40,412 bases of DNA from Spirochaetes bacterium GWB1_27_13. Its GTDB lineage: Bacteria > Spirochaetota > GWE2-31-10 > MWDO01. The stretch spans positions 1 through 40,412 of the forward strand of contig MIAN01000048.1 in the NCBI GenBank assembly GCA_001829125.1, read 5' to 3'. Positions 1 through 7,867 of this stretch are shown here, piece by piece (positions within the stretch are counted from its first letter, which is position 1; every line of letters begins with the position of its first letter). Below the pieces are notes generated by a model. That model saw nothing but the letters and a program-made list of their open reading frames with translations, was not told the origin of the DNA and did not search any database. The position numbers were made by a program, and so were the translations under genes.

Positions 1-733
1 ATAATTCTCCATCATAGAATGGATTTTCAATATTAGCCATCAATGATTTGCAATACTGAGCATTCACAATCCTAAACACGAGATTAAAACGATGTAGAAG
101 CTCGGCAAACCACTGATATATGAGCGACTCAGGAACTAAAATAAGAACACGACTAATTTGAGCAGTAACAATCAGACGATGTATTATTAAACATGCTTCT
201 ATCGTTTTACCAAGCCCAACCTCATCTGACAAAAGAACTCGTGGAAAAAGTCTTTTAGAAACCTCTTCTGCTATAAATATCTGGTGAGGGATTAACTCAA
301 TTTTACTTCCCACAAATCCATGTATATTTGACTTTAAAATTTTATTTTTTATCAATAACGATTTATACCTCAGATCAAAAACATCCTTTGTGTCAAATTT
401 TTTGGACAATAATCTTGTAAAAGGAGAGTTAAAACTAATTGTTCCAGATAAATTTTTTTCATCTAAAGAAATTTTATCACCATGATATATAATCAACCCA
501 TTTTTTTCTTCAATATTTGTAACACTAAATTTATCACCTTTATTGCTTGTGACAATTTCGCCTATATTAAATTTTATTCTTTTAATTGGAGCATTAATTG
601 TAGAATACTGACGAGTAACATTAGTCTCAGGGAACAATAAAGTAATTCGACTCGGATCAATTTTAGTTACCTCACCAATCCCAAGTTCTGGCTCCATATC
701 ACTCGCCCATCTTTGACCTATGATATAATCCAT
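1..733 (-). CDS. rapA: RNA polymerase-associated ATP-dependent helicase RapA (5' part, runs off window)
   Basis: About 244 N-terminal codons are readable without a stop from ATG at 733-731 to the left edge, so the gene is incomplete. AGGAG lies 6 bases before the start. The first ~110 residues begin MDYIIGQRWASDMEPELG and go on with a small beta-rich, Tudor-like region as in RapA. Then come LIPHQIFIAEEV and PRVLLSDEVGLGKTIEA, the Q-like motif and Walker A (GLGKT) of Swi2/Snf2 ATPases, and ILVPESLIYQW (motif Ia). In the family, RapA recycles RNA polymerase from stalled post-termination complexes. It reads in the same direction as the MATE and cca genes upstream, 211 bases away. A generic SNF2 helicase is the alternative, but the N-terminal part favours RapA. 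Confidence 0.85.
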   Translation of the reverse strand, partial: MDYIIGQRWASDMEPELGIGEVTKIDPSRITLLFPETNVTRQYSTINAPIKRIKFNIGEIVTSNKGDKFSVTNIEEKNGLIIYHGDKISLDEKNLSGTISFNSPFTRLLSKKFDTKDVFDLRYKSLLIKNKILKSNIHGFVGSKIELIPHQIFIAEEVSKRLFPRVLLSDEVGLGKTIEACLIIHRLIVTAQISRVLILVPESLIYQWFAELLHRFNLVFRIVNAQYCKSLMANIENPFYDGEL

Positions 734-854
734 TGTAACTCCTATTTCTAAATTATACAAAAAATATTCTTAAAATCAAAAAGAAAATAATATTTTTATT
801 AGTTTTTTTATCAATTATTAATTTATTGAGTTTGTAAGTGCTTGATTATACATA

Positions 855-885
855 TATTAACTGGTTTTAGCGATAACTAAGATTA
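855..885. repeat. Short dispersed repeat, copy A
   Basis: Thirty-one bases around AACTGGTTTTAGCGATAACT recur at 38795-38825 with one difference (C to G at the centre). This copy lies between the end of the MATE gene and the start of rapA. The other lies just after queC. Both follow a gene end, which suits a terminator or a REP-like element. Confidence 0.6.
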
Positions 886-944
886 TTAAAAATTCCAATA
901 AATTTAAAAAATTATCTATTTTATTGTATTTTTTTCCAATTCAT

Positions 945-2312
945 TTATCCTACTAAATTTTTAATCCATTTTTTTGAGTAGATTCTAAAAATACCTAAGC
1001 ATCCTTTAACGACTTCTTCAAACATAGAGAGTAGATAAACGAGAGGAAGTGGTAATTTTAAAATAAAAGCTGCTATAAAAACGAGTGGTACACCAAAAAC
1101 CCAAACAGCACCAGTATCCATAAAAAGTGAAAATTTTACATCTCCACCACTTCTTAAAATACCAACTATTGTAATCATATTAAAAATTTTTATCCAAAGG
1201 AATATACAAAGTATTATCAAAATATTTTTTGATAAATCAATGATTACTTTATCAACTTTGTAGAATGATAAAATTTTATCGGCAAAAATTATTAAAAGTA
1301 TTCCAAAAAAGATAGAAAAAACAAGTCCTAACCTTATAAATCTTTTTGCATATTTATCAGCTTTAGAATTGTTATTTATTCCAAGTTGATTACCAAGCAT
1401 TATAGAACAAGCGTTTGCAAGTCCAAAAAAAATACCAATGGCAATAGATTCTATTGGAGAGATAATACTAATAGCTGCAATTTCATTAGTACCCATCCTC
1501 GCATATATTATAGAATAAATTGTAATCCCTATGACCCAAAAAAACTCATTTGATATAATTGGCATTGTAGTTTTTAAAAAATTCTTAAAAAAAGAAAAAT
1601 CAAATCGCATTTCTCTAATTTTTGCAGCAGCAGGGTAATTATTGAGATAAATTAGTAATATAAGAAAAAAGCATTCAAAAAACCTTGCTATATTTGTTGA
1701 AATTGCAGCCCCAGCAACACCCATTTGTGGAAAACCAAAATTGCCAAAAATCAAACAATAATTTAATAATGTATTTATGCCCAAACAAAAAATAGTTATA
1801 AACATTGGTAATTTAGTATTCCCTGTGCTTCTACAAATAAAAGCGTAAGTAAAAGTAATTGAAGTAAAAACAAAACTGATAGAATTTATTTTTAAAAAAA
1901 GACTACCATATTTTATAATCTCTGAATCTTTTGTAAAAATTGACATAACAAGGTGTGGGATTGTAAGCATAACGACCATCATAATAAAACCAACAAAAAG
2001 AGACGAAGACAATGCCATTCCCAACACTTTACGAATATTAGGTATATCTTTTTTACCCCAATACTGAGAGGTAAAAACAGTAGCCCCTGTACTTATTCCA
2101 AACAAAAGTAAAATTAAAATAAAAAATAGCCTGTTTGCAATACCAACGCTTGCAACACAGGTAGCCCCAAGACTTCCAATCATAATTGTATCAACCATAT
2201 TTAAAGAAGAAGAAATTACATTTTGGATTGATATTGGGATTGCTATGTTAAACATAGTCTTGTAGAATTCTTTATCAGAGAAAAATTTTTCTTTTGTCAA
2301 AGGATTTATCAT
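945..2312 (-). CDS. MATE family multidrug/cation exporter
   Basis: A 455-residue membrane protein with about twelve hydrophobic segments in two similar halves, the usual MATE size. Family signatures are visible: IAIPISIQNVISSSLNMVDTIMIGSLG at the first helix, GISTGATVFTSQYWGKKD in the first half, and the matching IGIFFGLANACSIMLGNQLG in the second. The family exports drugs or metabolites across the inner membrane in exchange for Na+ or H+; the substrate cannot be read from sequence. Its start lies 12 bases after the cca stop, so the two are probably co-transcribed. The ribosome-binding site is weak (GCGGTG). It belongs to the NorM/DinF-type group; finer assignment is not justified. Confidence 0.9.
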   Translation of the reverse strand: MINPLTKEKFFSDKEFYKTMFNIAIPISIQNVISSSLNMVDTIMIGSLGATCVASVGIANRLFFILILLLFGISTGATVFTSQYWGKKDIPNIRKVLGMALSSSLFVGFIMMVVMLTIPHLVMSIFTKDSEIIKYGSLFLKINSISFVFTSITFTYAFICRSTGNTKLPMFITIFCLGINTLLNYCLIFGNFGFPQMGVAGAAISTNIARFFECFFLILLIYLNNYPAAAKIREMRFDFSFFKNFLKTTMPIISNEFFWVIGITIYSIIYARMGTNEIAAISIISPIESIAIGIFFGLANACSIMLGNQLGINNNSKADKYAKRFIRLGLVFSIFFGILLIIFADKILSFYKVDKVIIDLSKNILIILCIFLWIKIFNMITIVGILRSGGDVKFSLFMDTGAVWVFGVPLVFIAAFILKLPLPLVYLLSMFEEVVKGCLGIFRIYSKKWIKNLVG

Positions 2313-2324
2313 AAAACACCGCTT

Positions 2325-3719
2325 TTAGAATTGCCCAAGTTGTTCTGGGCTCTTGCCATACTCTTGTTGCGAATAATTTGTTTTTTTATCGTAATACTCT
2401 TTCGCTTTAGCAATAAGAATGTCTTCTTTATTTAACTCTGGATTATCAAGGACAATTTCTAATAAATAATTTAAAATTTCACCAATTAAAGGTCCTGATT
2501 TTAAATTTAGTTCTTTAATTAGAATATTACCATCAATTTCAAGGTCTGTAACTTTTAAAGCACTATCAATTTCAAGAATTTTATTTATTCTTTCTTTAAA
2601 ATCAATAAAAGTTTTTGGTATTCCCTGTTTTGTGCCATTACCAATCCTATCAGCATCACGAATATTAAATAAATCAGTAAGATTCTCAAGTCCAACATTC
2701 CTAATAAACCTACGAACAGCCCCATCTGTCCACTCATCTGTATAATAAAACATGTGATGCTTTATTAAATGAGTAATTTTTTTTATATCTTCATTAGAAA
2801 ATTTGAGTCTTTTTAAAATCTGGTATGCAATTTTTGCCCCTACTATTTCGTGATTGTAGAATGACCCTTCGCCATCCACCTCTTCTTTTTTTGTTTGAGG
2901 TTTTGAAATATCATGAAATAAAGATGCTATTCTAACAATGTAATTATCTTTTGGTGCAGCATCACATGTATTGAGATTGTGATAATACACATCATATTTA
3001 TGAAATTTATTCTGCTCTACACCAAAACCTATTAAAAGTTCTGGTAATATAAACTGCATGAGCCCCGCAGTTCTTAGATATTCTAACGCAATAGAAGGCT
3101 TATCTGTTTGCATAATTTTAATTAACTCATCTCTTACCCTCTCATTAGAAAGTTTTTGTACTAAATGAGCAAGTTTTTGCATAGCCAAAAAAGTATTTTC
3201 TTCTATTATAAAGTTAAGTTTACTTGCAAATCGACAAGCCCTAATCATCCGCAAAGCATCTTCTGTAAATCGTTCTTCTGGGTTACCAATGGCTCTAATT
3301 ATTTTATTTTTTATATCTTTTTTGCCAGAAAAGTTATCAATTAATTTTTTTTTGTTAATATCATAAGCAAAAGCATTTATTGTAAAATCTCTTCGCTTCA
3401 AGTCTTCGTCTATATTTCTAACAAAATTTACAAAGTCTGGTCTACGATTATCAGAATATCCACCCTCTACTCTAAATGTTGTAACTTCAAACTGTTCACC
3501 TTCAAACAAAACTAAAACAGTCCCATGTTCAATGCCAACTGGTATAACGCTCGGAAAAATTTTTATCACCTCTTCTGGAAGTGCATCAGTCGTAAAATCA
3601 AAGTCATTATTTTCTCTACTAAGCAACTGATCTCTTAATGCACCACCCACAAGAAAAATCTGATAATTATTGTCTTTAAAAACTTTTGCAAATTTTTTTA
3701 CTACTTTTGGAATTTTCAT
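2325..3719 (-). CDS. cca: CCA-adding tRNA nucleotidyltransferase with HD domain
   Basis: A class II nucleotidyltransferase that adds or repairs the 3' CCA of tRNAs. The head domain shows FLVGGALRDQLL (residues 22-33) and the metal-binding DFD at 39-41. KRRDFTINAFAYD at 108-120 and EDALRMIRACRF at 153-164 are the conserved neck motifs. An HD phosphohydrolase domain follows (H247, H269-D270, H290), as in the longer bacterial enzymes. The 464-residue length fits that subgroup. It precedes the MATE gene by 12 bases in the same direction. A poly(A) polymerase of the same fold is possible; the HD domain and single copy here favour the CCA enzyme. Confidence 0.9.
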   Translation of the reverse strand: MKIPKVVKKFAKVFKDNNYQIFLVGGALRDQLLSRENNDFDFTTDALPEEVIKIFPSVIPVGIEHGTVLVLFEGEQFEVTTFRVEGGYSDNRRPDFVNFVRNIDEDLKRRDFTINAFAYDINKKKLIDNFSGKKDIKNKIIRAIGNPEERFTEDALRMIRACRFASKLNFIIEENTFLAMQKLAHLVQKLSNERVRDELIKIMQTDKPSIALEYLRTAGLMQFILPELLIGFGVEQNKFHKYDVYYHNLNTCDAAPKDNYIVRIASLFHDISKPQTKKEEVDGEGSFYNHEIVGAKIAYQILKRLKFSNEDIKKITHLIKHHMFYYTDEWTDGAVRRFIRNVGLENLTDLFNIRDADRIGNGTKQGIPKTFIDFKERINKILEIDSALKVTDLEIDGNILIKELNLKSGPLIGEILNYLLEIVLDNPELNKEDILIAKAKEYYDKKTNYSQQEYGKSPEQLGQF

Positions 3720-3888
3720 ATTAATAAGTAACTCTTTTTATGGCAATGTGTTAAATAAATTAAAAAGTATCTGAAATGTAACATAGATATTGTTTTATGT
3801 CTATCAAATTTTAGTAATTTTTGAAGAAGAGTTTCTGATTAATCCAAACAATAAACCCTTTTAAATTTATTTTCATACAAAAATATAA

Positions 3889-4593
3889 TTAAAATTTTAT
3901 TTTATCAAGAAAATCTTCGTAAAATAGATTTGAATTTAGCTCTTTTTCATTTACAATTATTTGATGTTGTTTTTTTTCAATTATACCAATTCTTCTTAGT
4001 TCTGAAAAGATGCGTGATACATGTTCTCTTGTCATGTTAAGAATATTTGCAATACTCTCAATTGTAATAGACTTATCAAGATGATATTTACCATAATTTA
4101 ACTGGGATGTTTTTATGTAGTGTTTTAAAGCCATCAACACTTTGTTTAAACCAAGATAGTATTTGTTATTTAAAACTGACATTTTAACTATATTTGCAAG
4201 GTCTTGAATAATTAATTTATTAAAAAAATCTATTTTAAAAAAATGATTGTGAAAATTATATTTATTTATTCGAATAATGATTGAATCCTCTTTCACAGAT
4301 GAATTAACATAATAATTATCAAAAAACATTTCTCCAACGCCAAAAGCATCCCCTTGATTTAAAGAACAGAGGTTATATGTTTTATCATCGTTAATTCCTA
4401 TAAAAAGAGACACAGAGCCTTTTAAAATAAAATACACATATTCAGATTTTTCATTTTCATAGTATATAATTTGACCCTTTTTGTAATAGACTTTTTCCAT
4501 ATATCGCAATATCTTAGAAAAGTCCTCATCAGATGCACCATTAAAATAACTTATAGATTTTAAATCTTCTAAACTAATCATATTTTTACCCAT
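3889..4593 (-). CDS. Crp/Fnr family transcriptional regulator
   Basis: A 234-residue one-component regulator. Residues ~15-125 form a cyclic-nucleotide-binding-type beta-roll (YKKGQIIYYENEKSEYVYFILKG; later NQGDAFGVGEMFF). Residues ~165-215 form the winged helix, with SIANILNMTREHVSRIFSEL as the HTH. No N-terminal cysteine cluster is present, so it is not a [4Fe-4S] Fnr. The beta-roll lacks an obvious cAMP signature, so the ligand is unknown. The start could be ATG 4593 (MGKNMISL) or, four codons in, ATG 4581 (MISLEDLK); neither has a clear Shine-Dalgarno. A dispersed ACAGATTA-type repeat ends right against the first ATG. It is divergent from the esterase lipoprotein gene, which it could regulate. 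Confidence 0.88.
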   Translation of the reverse strand: MGKNMISLEDLKSISYFNGASDEDFSKILRYMEKVYYKKGQIIYYENEKSEYVYFILKGSVSLFIGINDDKTYNLCSLNQGDAFGVGEMFFDNYYVNSSVKEDSIIIRINKYNFHNHFFKIDFFNKLIIQDLANIVKMSVLNNKYYLGLNKVLMALKHYIKTSQLNYGKYHLDKSITIESIANILNMTREHVSRIFSELRRIGIIEKKQHQIIVNEKELNSNLFYEDFLDKIKF

Positions 4594-4594
4594 T

Positions 4595-4640
4595 TATAAC
4601 ACAGATTAATCATATCGTCACGGATTGGCACAGATTAAAT
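4595..4640. repeat. ACAGATTA-type dispersed repeat, crp copy
   Basis: It reads TATAACACAGATTAATCA and then TCACGGATTGGCACAGATT. On the minus strand it ends in GTGTTATAA directly before the ATG of the Crp/Fnr gene. The same family is at 12684-12779, 23323-23472 and 31810-31852. Confidence 0.7.
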
Positions 4641-4751
4641 AGTGTAAGTATATAAAAAATCAAAAAAAATCAAAAATTCGTGATGTTGCTCACATACTTA
4701 TTTTTTTTTTAGTGTATATTGAATATTATCTAATTTATTAAGGAAGGTCAA

Positions 4752-6308
4752 ATGAGAAATGCAAATTTATTTTTTAGGCTAAACAATTTTTGTAGAAAAA
4801 TTATTTTTATCTTTAGTTTTTTTTTGTTTCTAAACTGTAATCAACAAGTTGAACAATCAACAACTACAAGTTCAATACAATCCACAGCAACTACGACTAC
4901 AACTTTAGGACAAATTAAAACAATTCAAGACTTTCAAAGTGATATTCTAAAAAACAAGAGGAATATTAGAGTTTATTTACCAAAAGGATATGACCCATCA
5001 GATGATAATAAACGATTTAAAGTTATTTATATGCACGACGGACAGAATATTTTTGCTCCAGGAGGACCTTATGGTTGTTGGTATGTAGAAAAGGCTTATG
5101 AAAATTTACAGCAAAGAGGTTTAGTTGAAGATGTAATTATAGTTGGAATAAATAACAATAGTGATAGAATCCCAGAATATACCCCAACAGCAGATAGTGG
5201 ATATTCGGGTAGTGGAAATGGAGAGTTATATACTCGTTTTATAGTAGAAGAATTAGTTCCACATATAAACAATACATTCAAAACAAAAACTGGTCCTGAA
5301 AATACAGCAATTATTGGTTCATCACTTGGCGGACTAATCTCTATGTATATAGCTTGGAATCATCCTGAAATTTTTGGTATGGCAGGCTGTGTATCATCAT
5401 CTTTTTGGTGGGACAATAGAAAATTACTACAATCAATAGAATCTTACAATGGAGAAAAGAAAAATATAAAATTCTGGATTGATGCTGGGACTGCTGAGGG
5501 AAATGATGGTGCAACAGATATGGTTGACGCTTCAAGTGATGGAAGATTCTACATGTTAGAAGATGCAAGAAGAATGGCAAATAAATTATTGAAACTTGGT
5601 TGGACTGAGGGTGTTGACTTAGCATACAGAGAGGGAGTAAATCAAGGGCATAATGAAGGTGCATGGGCAAATAGAATTTATGACATCCTATACTTTTTTC
5701 TTAAAAAAACACAACCAACATTACTGAGTATAAAATGCCGCCCATTTATTAATGAATTGGAATTATCTGGAACATATATAACTTCTTATGCTTCTGTTGA
5801 TTTAAGTTATGATTGTTATAAAATAACACATCTTACTTATAATAAAACAACTTTATCAATATCAGATACATCAATAGCAACTATTGACAATAATAATGAT
5901 GGAAAAATAACACCAAAATTTGCTGGAAAAACATCAATTATTGCTAATTATGGCGGTTTTACCGATAATTCTGACCTATTTATCTTTAATAGCATATCAC
6001 CAAATGCTACAATTCATTTTAATGTAACATGCCCTGATGCAAAAGGCGTTGAAAATATATTTATGGCAGGTGATGGAGGTCCTATTCCATCAACTAAAAT
6101 ATGGGCTCCAAATGGACTTGCTTCTACAAGAAAAATTAGTAATACAAATTATATATTTGATTTTACAATACCTAAACACATATCTTTTTCATACAAATTC
6201 ACAAGAGCTGGCGACTGGGGTAACGAAGAAATTGTTGGTGGCAATAGAACATACACATCAACGAATGACGAAACAGTAGATTTGATTATTACACAATGGA
6301 AAGGGTAG
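4752..6308 (+). CDS. Secreted esterase lipoprotein with Big-like and CBM-like domains
   Basis: A 518-residue modular surface protein. A signal peptide ends in FLFLNC with lipidated Cys29, followed by a Thr/Ser-rich linker. Residues ~55-315 are an alpha/beta-hydrolase of the esterase D/enterochelin esterase family: RVYLPKGYDPSDDNKRFKV, MHDGQN, and the nucleophile elbow GSSLGG with Ser191; His302 (QGHNEG) is the likely catalytic histidine. Residues ~320-410 resemble a bacterial Ig-like (Big2) domain (SIATIDNNNDGKITPKFAG). Residues ~415-518 resemble a CBM20/48-type beta-sandwich (FNVTCPDAKGVENIFMAG; YKFTRAGDWGNEE). Domain order suggests cleavage of esters on a polysaccharide or glycoconjugate outside the cell; substrate unknown. 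AAGGAAGG lies before ATG 4752. The Crp/Fnr gene is divergent. Confidence 0.82.
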   Translation: MRNANLFFRLNNFCRKIIFIFSFFLFLNCNQQVEQSTTTSSIQSTATTTTTLGQIKTIQDFQSDILKNKRNIRVYLPKGYDPSDDNKRFKVIYMHDGQNIFAPGGPYGCWYVEKAYENLQQRGLVEDVIIVGINNNSDRIPEYTPTADSGYSGSGNGELYTRFIVEELVPHINNTFKTKTGPENTAIIGSSLGGLISMYIAWNHPEIFGMAGCVSSSFWWDNRKLLQSIESYNGEKKNIKFWIDAGTAEGNDGATDMVDASSDGRFYMLEDARRMANKLLKLGWTEGVDLAYREGVNQGHNEGAWANRIYDILYFFLKKTQPTLLSIKCRPFINELELSGTYITSYASVDLSYDCYKITHLTYNKTTLSISDTSIATIDNNNDGKITPKFAGKTSIIANYGGFTDNSDLFIFNSISPNATIHFNVTCPDAKGVENIFMAGDGGPIPSTKIWAPNGLASTRKISNTNYIFDFTIPKHISFSYKFTRAGDWGNEEIVGGNRTYTSTNDETVDLIITQWKG

Positions 6309-6721
6309 AATTGTTTTATAAAATAATATTTTAGATATTTGTTTTAACCACCTCTCTTTGCCAAAAGAGGGGTGGCTTAGTTACAGAAACGTACAAACTT
6401 TATAAAACACAAATAATTTATAAAATCTTGATAAAAAAACACAATATTTTAATTTTATTACATCTTTTTAATTAAATACTCATCCATATTAGTTTTTTTC
6501 GGTATTATTTATGATAAATTTATATTTATAGATACATAAAATTAGATAGTATTTCTTCAAATTAACCGCGGATTTTAGCATTTATATTGACTTTATAAGA
6601 TTTTTTAATTAAACTTATAGTATGATGCACTCACTTTGGTAAGTTCATCAACGAGAGTTCTGTTTAAAGACGGACTCATATTGTTGATAATTTTACAAAA
6701 CAAGGATTGGGGCGGTCAACA
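6309..6721. other. Intergenic region between esterase and sensory operon
   Basis: This 413-base gap holds the hairpin at 6348-6375 and then AT-rich sequence with no credible ORF. From about 6625 base composition rises and there is a short leader before the binding-protein gene containing TTCATCAAC and, later, TTGTTGATAA, which could pair. I matched no known riboswitch and no convincing sigma-70 promoter. Confidence 0.5.
6348..6375. terminator. Stem-loop after the esterase gene
   Basis: CCACCTCTCTTT and AAAAGAGGGGTGG pair over about 12 positions with one mismatch around a loop of a few bases, 39 bases after the esterase stop. No T-run follows on the plus strand; on the minus strand it is followed by AAAACAAATATC rather than U. 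It may be a factor-dependent terminator or an RNA-stabilising hairpin. Confidence 0.5.
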
Positions 6722-7867
6722 ATGAAAATAAAAATATTTCTTTTAACGGTAATACTACTACTTTTTGTTATTACAGGAAGTGGTATATATTTTGTGTTTC
6801 GCCAGATGAATATACCAGTAAAGACAAACCCAATCATTCCTACTTATGATAAATATAACTACGGCAGTGCAGATACTGCAAAAATTGTAGATTTCGGCAC
6901 TCAACCTAATTCAATTTTTACAAGCGAAAGTCTGTTTCATGATAGGATACTTCAAGAACAATTGGCAGCAGAAGGATGGAAATTACGTGAACACCGTTAT
7001 CGCAATGGATATGACATGATTCCTTATACAGATGGTCGTCTTGATGTGATGGTACTCGGTGATATACCAGCTTTGGTTGCAATAGATAAATACAAAATTG
7101 GAATCTTTGCAGTCTGTAGACAGGGTTACAATACCATCATTGCAAATCGTAGACTCACGCCTTCAGAACTCAAGGGACTTCGTGTAGGATACTCTCCCAA
7201 TACCACAGCCCATTTTACCTTAGATAGTGCACTTCAATCTGTTAATCTTACTATTAACGATATAATTTCAGTCCCCATGACGCCAGATGTGATGGAAGCA
7301 GCTTTACACAATCATAAAGTTGATGCGATTGTTTCATGGGAACCAACATCCTCTAGAATTCTTACAATTAAAAGCTATTCTGCAATATCTACCTCTTATG
7401 GATTTTCATACATAGCAATTAATCTCGATTTTGCAGCCTCTCATCCCAATCTACAGAAGGCTATCCTATCCGCTGTCGTTAGGGCTACTAAGTGGGCAAG
7501 ATTAAATGAAGAAAATATCCGTACTAACCTCTTGTGGGATCGTAAAGCAGCCATCATTTTTTTTGGATATTCTCCAGTTGAAGCAAATGCAAAATGGATA
7601 AATTTATTACGCAAAGAAACCATTGATAATCCCTCCTTCCCAATGCTTCCTCTCAATTTTAACGATGAGGAAGGACTTTTACATCAACAATTTAAGTTTT
7701 TGAAAAAAAATAATATTCTTCCTATCAGTGCAGAATGGAAAAAAAATTCTGATAGATTTAATATACAATTTCTCCCTGAAGTAATTAAAGAGAGTAAAAT
7801 TTGGCAGATTGATAGTTTTGATTATGCCACAGAAAAACTCTACCAAGAAAAAGAGAGCGTTCAATGA
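6722..7867 (+). CDS. Membrane-anchored NMT1/SsuA-like solute-binding sensor protein
   Basis: A 381-residue protein with one N-terminal hydrophobic helix (residues 4-26) and no cleavage or lipidation site, so it is probably anchored with its binding domain in the periplasm. The rest resembles NMT1/SsuA/TauA-type binding proteins: KIVDFGTQPNS, GRLDVMVLGDIPALVA, LKGLRVGYSPNTTAHF, then HKVDAIVSWEPTS. I choose ATG 6722 (MKIKIFLL); an upstream TTG at 6707 is in frame but has no spaced ribosome-binding site. No ABC permease or ATPase is nearby. Instead its stop overlaps the start of a histidine kinase (ATGA, 7864-7867), so it probably presents a ligand to that kinase. G+C is near 45% here against about 25% around it. 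Confidence 0.82.
   Translation: MKIKIFLLTVILLLFVITGSGIYFVFRQMNIPVKTNPIIPTYDKYNYGSADTAKIVDFGTQPNSIFTSESLFHDRILQEQLAAEGWKLREHRYRNGYDMIPYTDGRLDVMVLGDIPALVAIDKYKIGIFAVCRQGYNTIIANRRLTPSELKGLRVGYSPNTTAHFTLDSALQSVNLTINDIISVPMTPDVMEAALHNHKVDAIVSWEPTSSRILTIKSYSAISTSYGFSYIAINLDFAASHPNLQKAILSAVVRATKWARLNEENIRTNLLWDRKAAIIFFGYSPVEANAKWINLLRKETIDNPSFPMLPLNFNDEEGLLHQQFKFLKKNNILPISAEWKKNSDRFNIQFLPEVIKESKIWQIDSFDYATEKLYQEKESVQ

Noticed and set aside
3889-4593. Oxygen-sensing Fnr
   Set aside because: The N-terminus has no cysteine cluster to hold a [4Fe-4S] centre.
6625-6721. Riboswitch before the binding-protein gene
   Set aside because: The possible TTCATCAAC/TTGTTGATAA pairing is weak and I could not match TPP, SAM, cyclic-di-GMP or preQ1 consensus elements.
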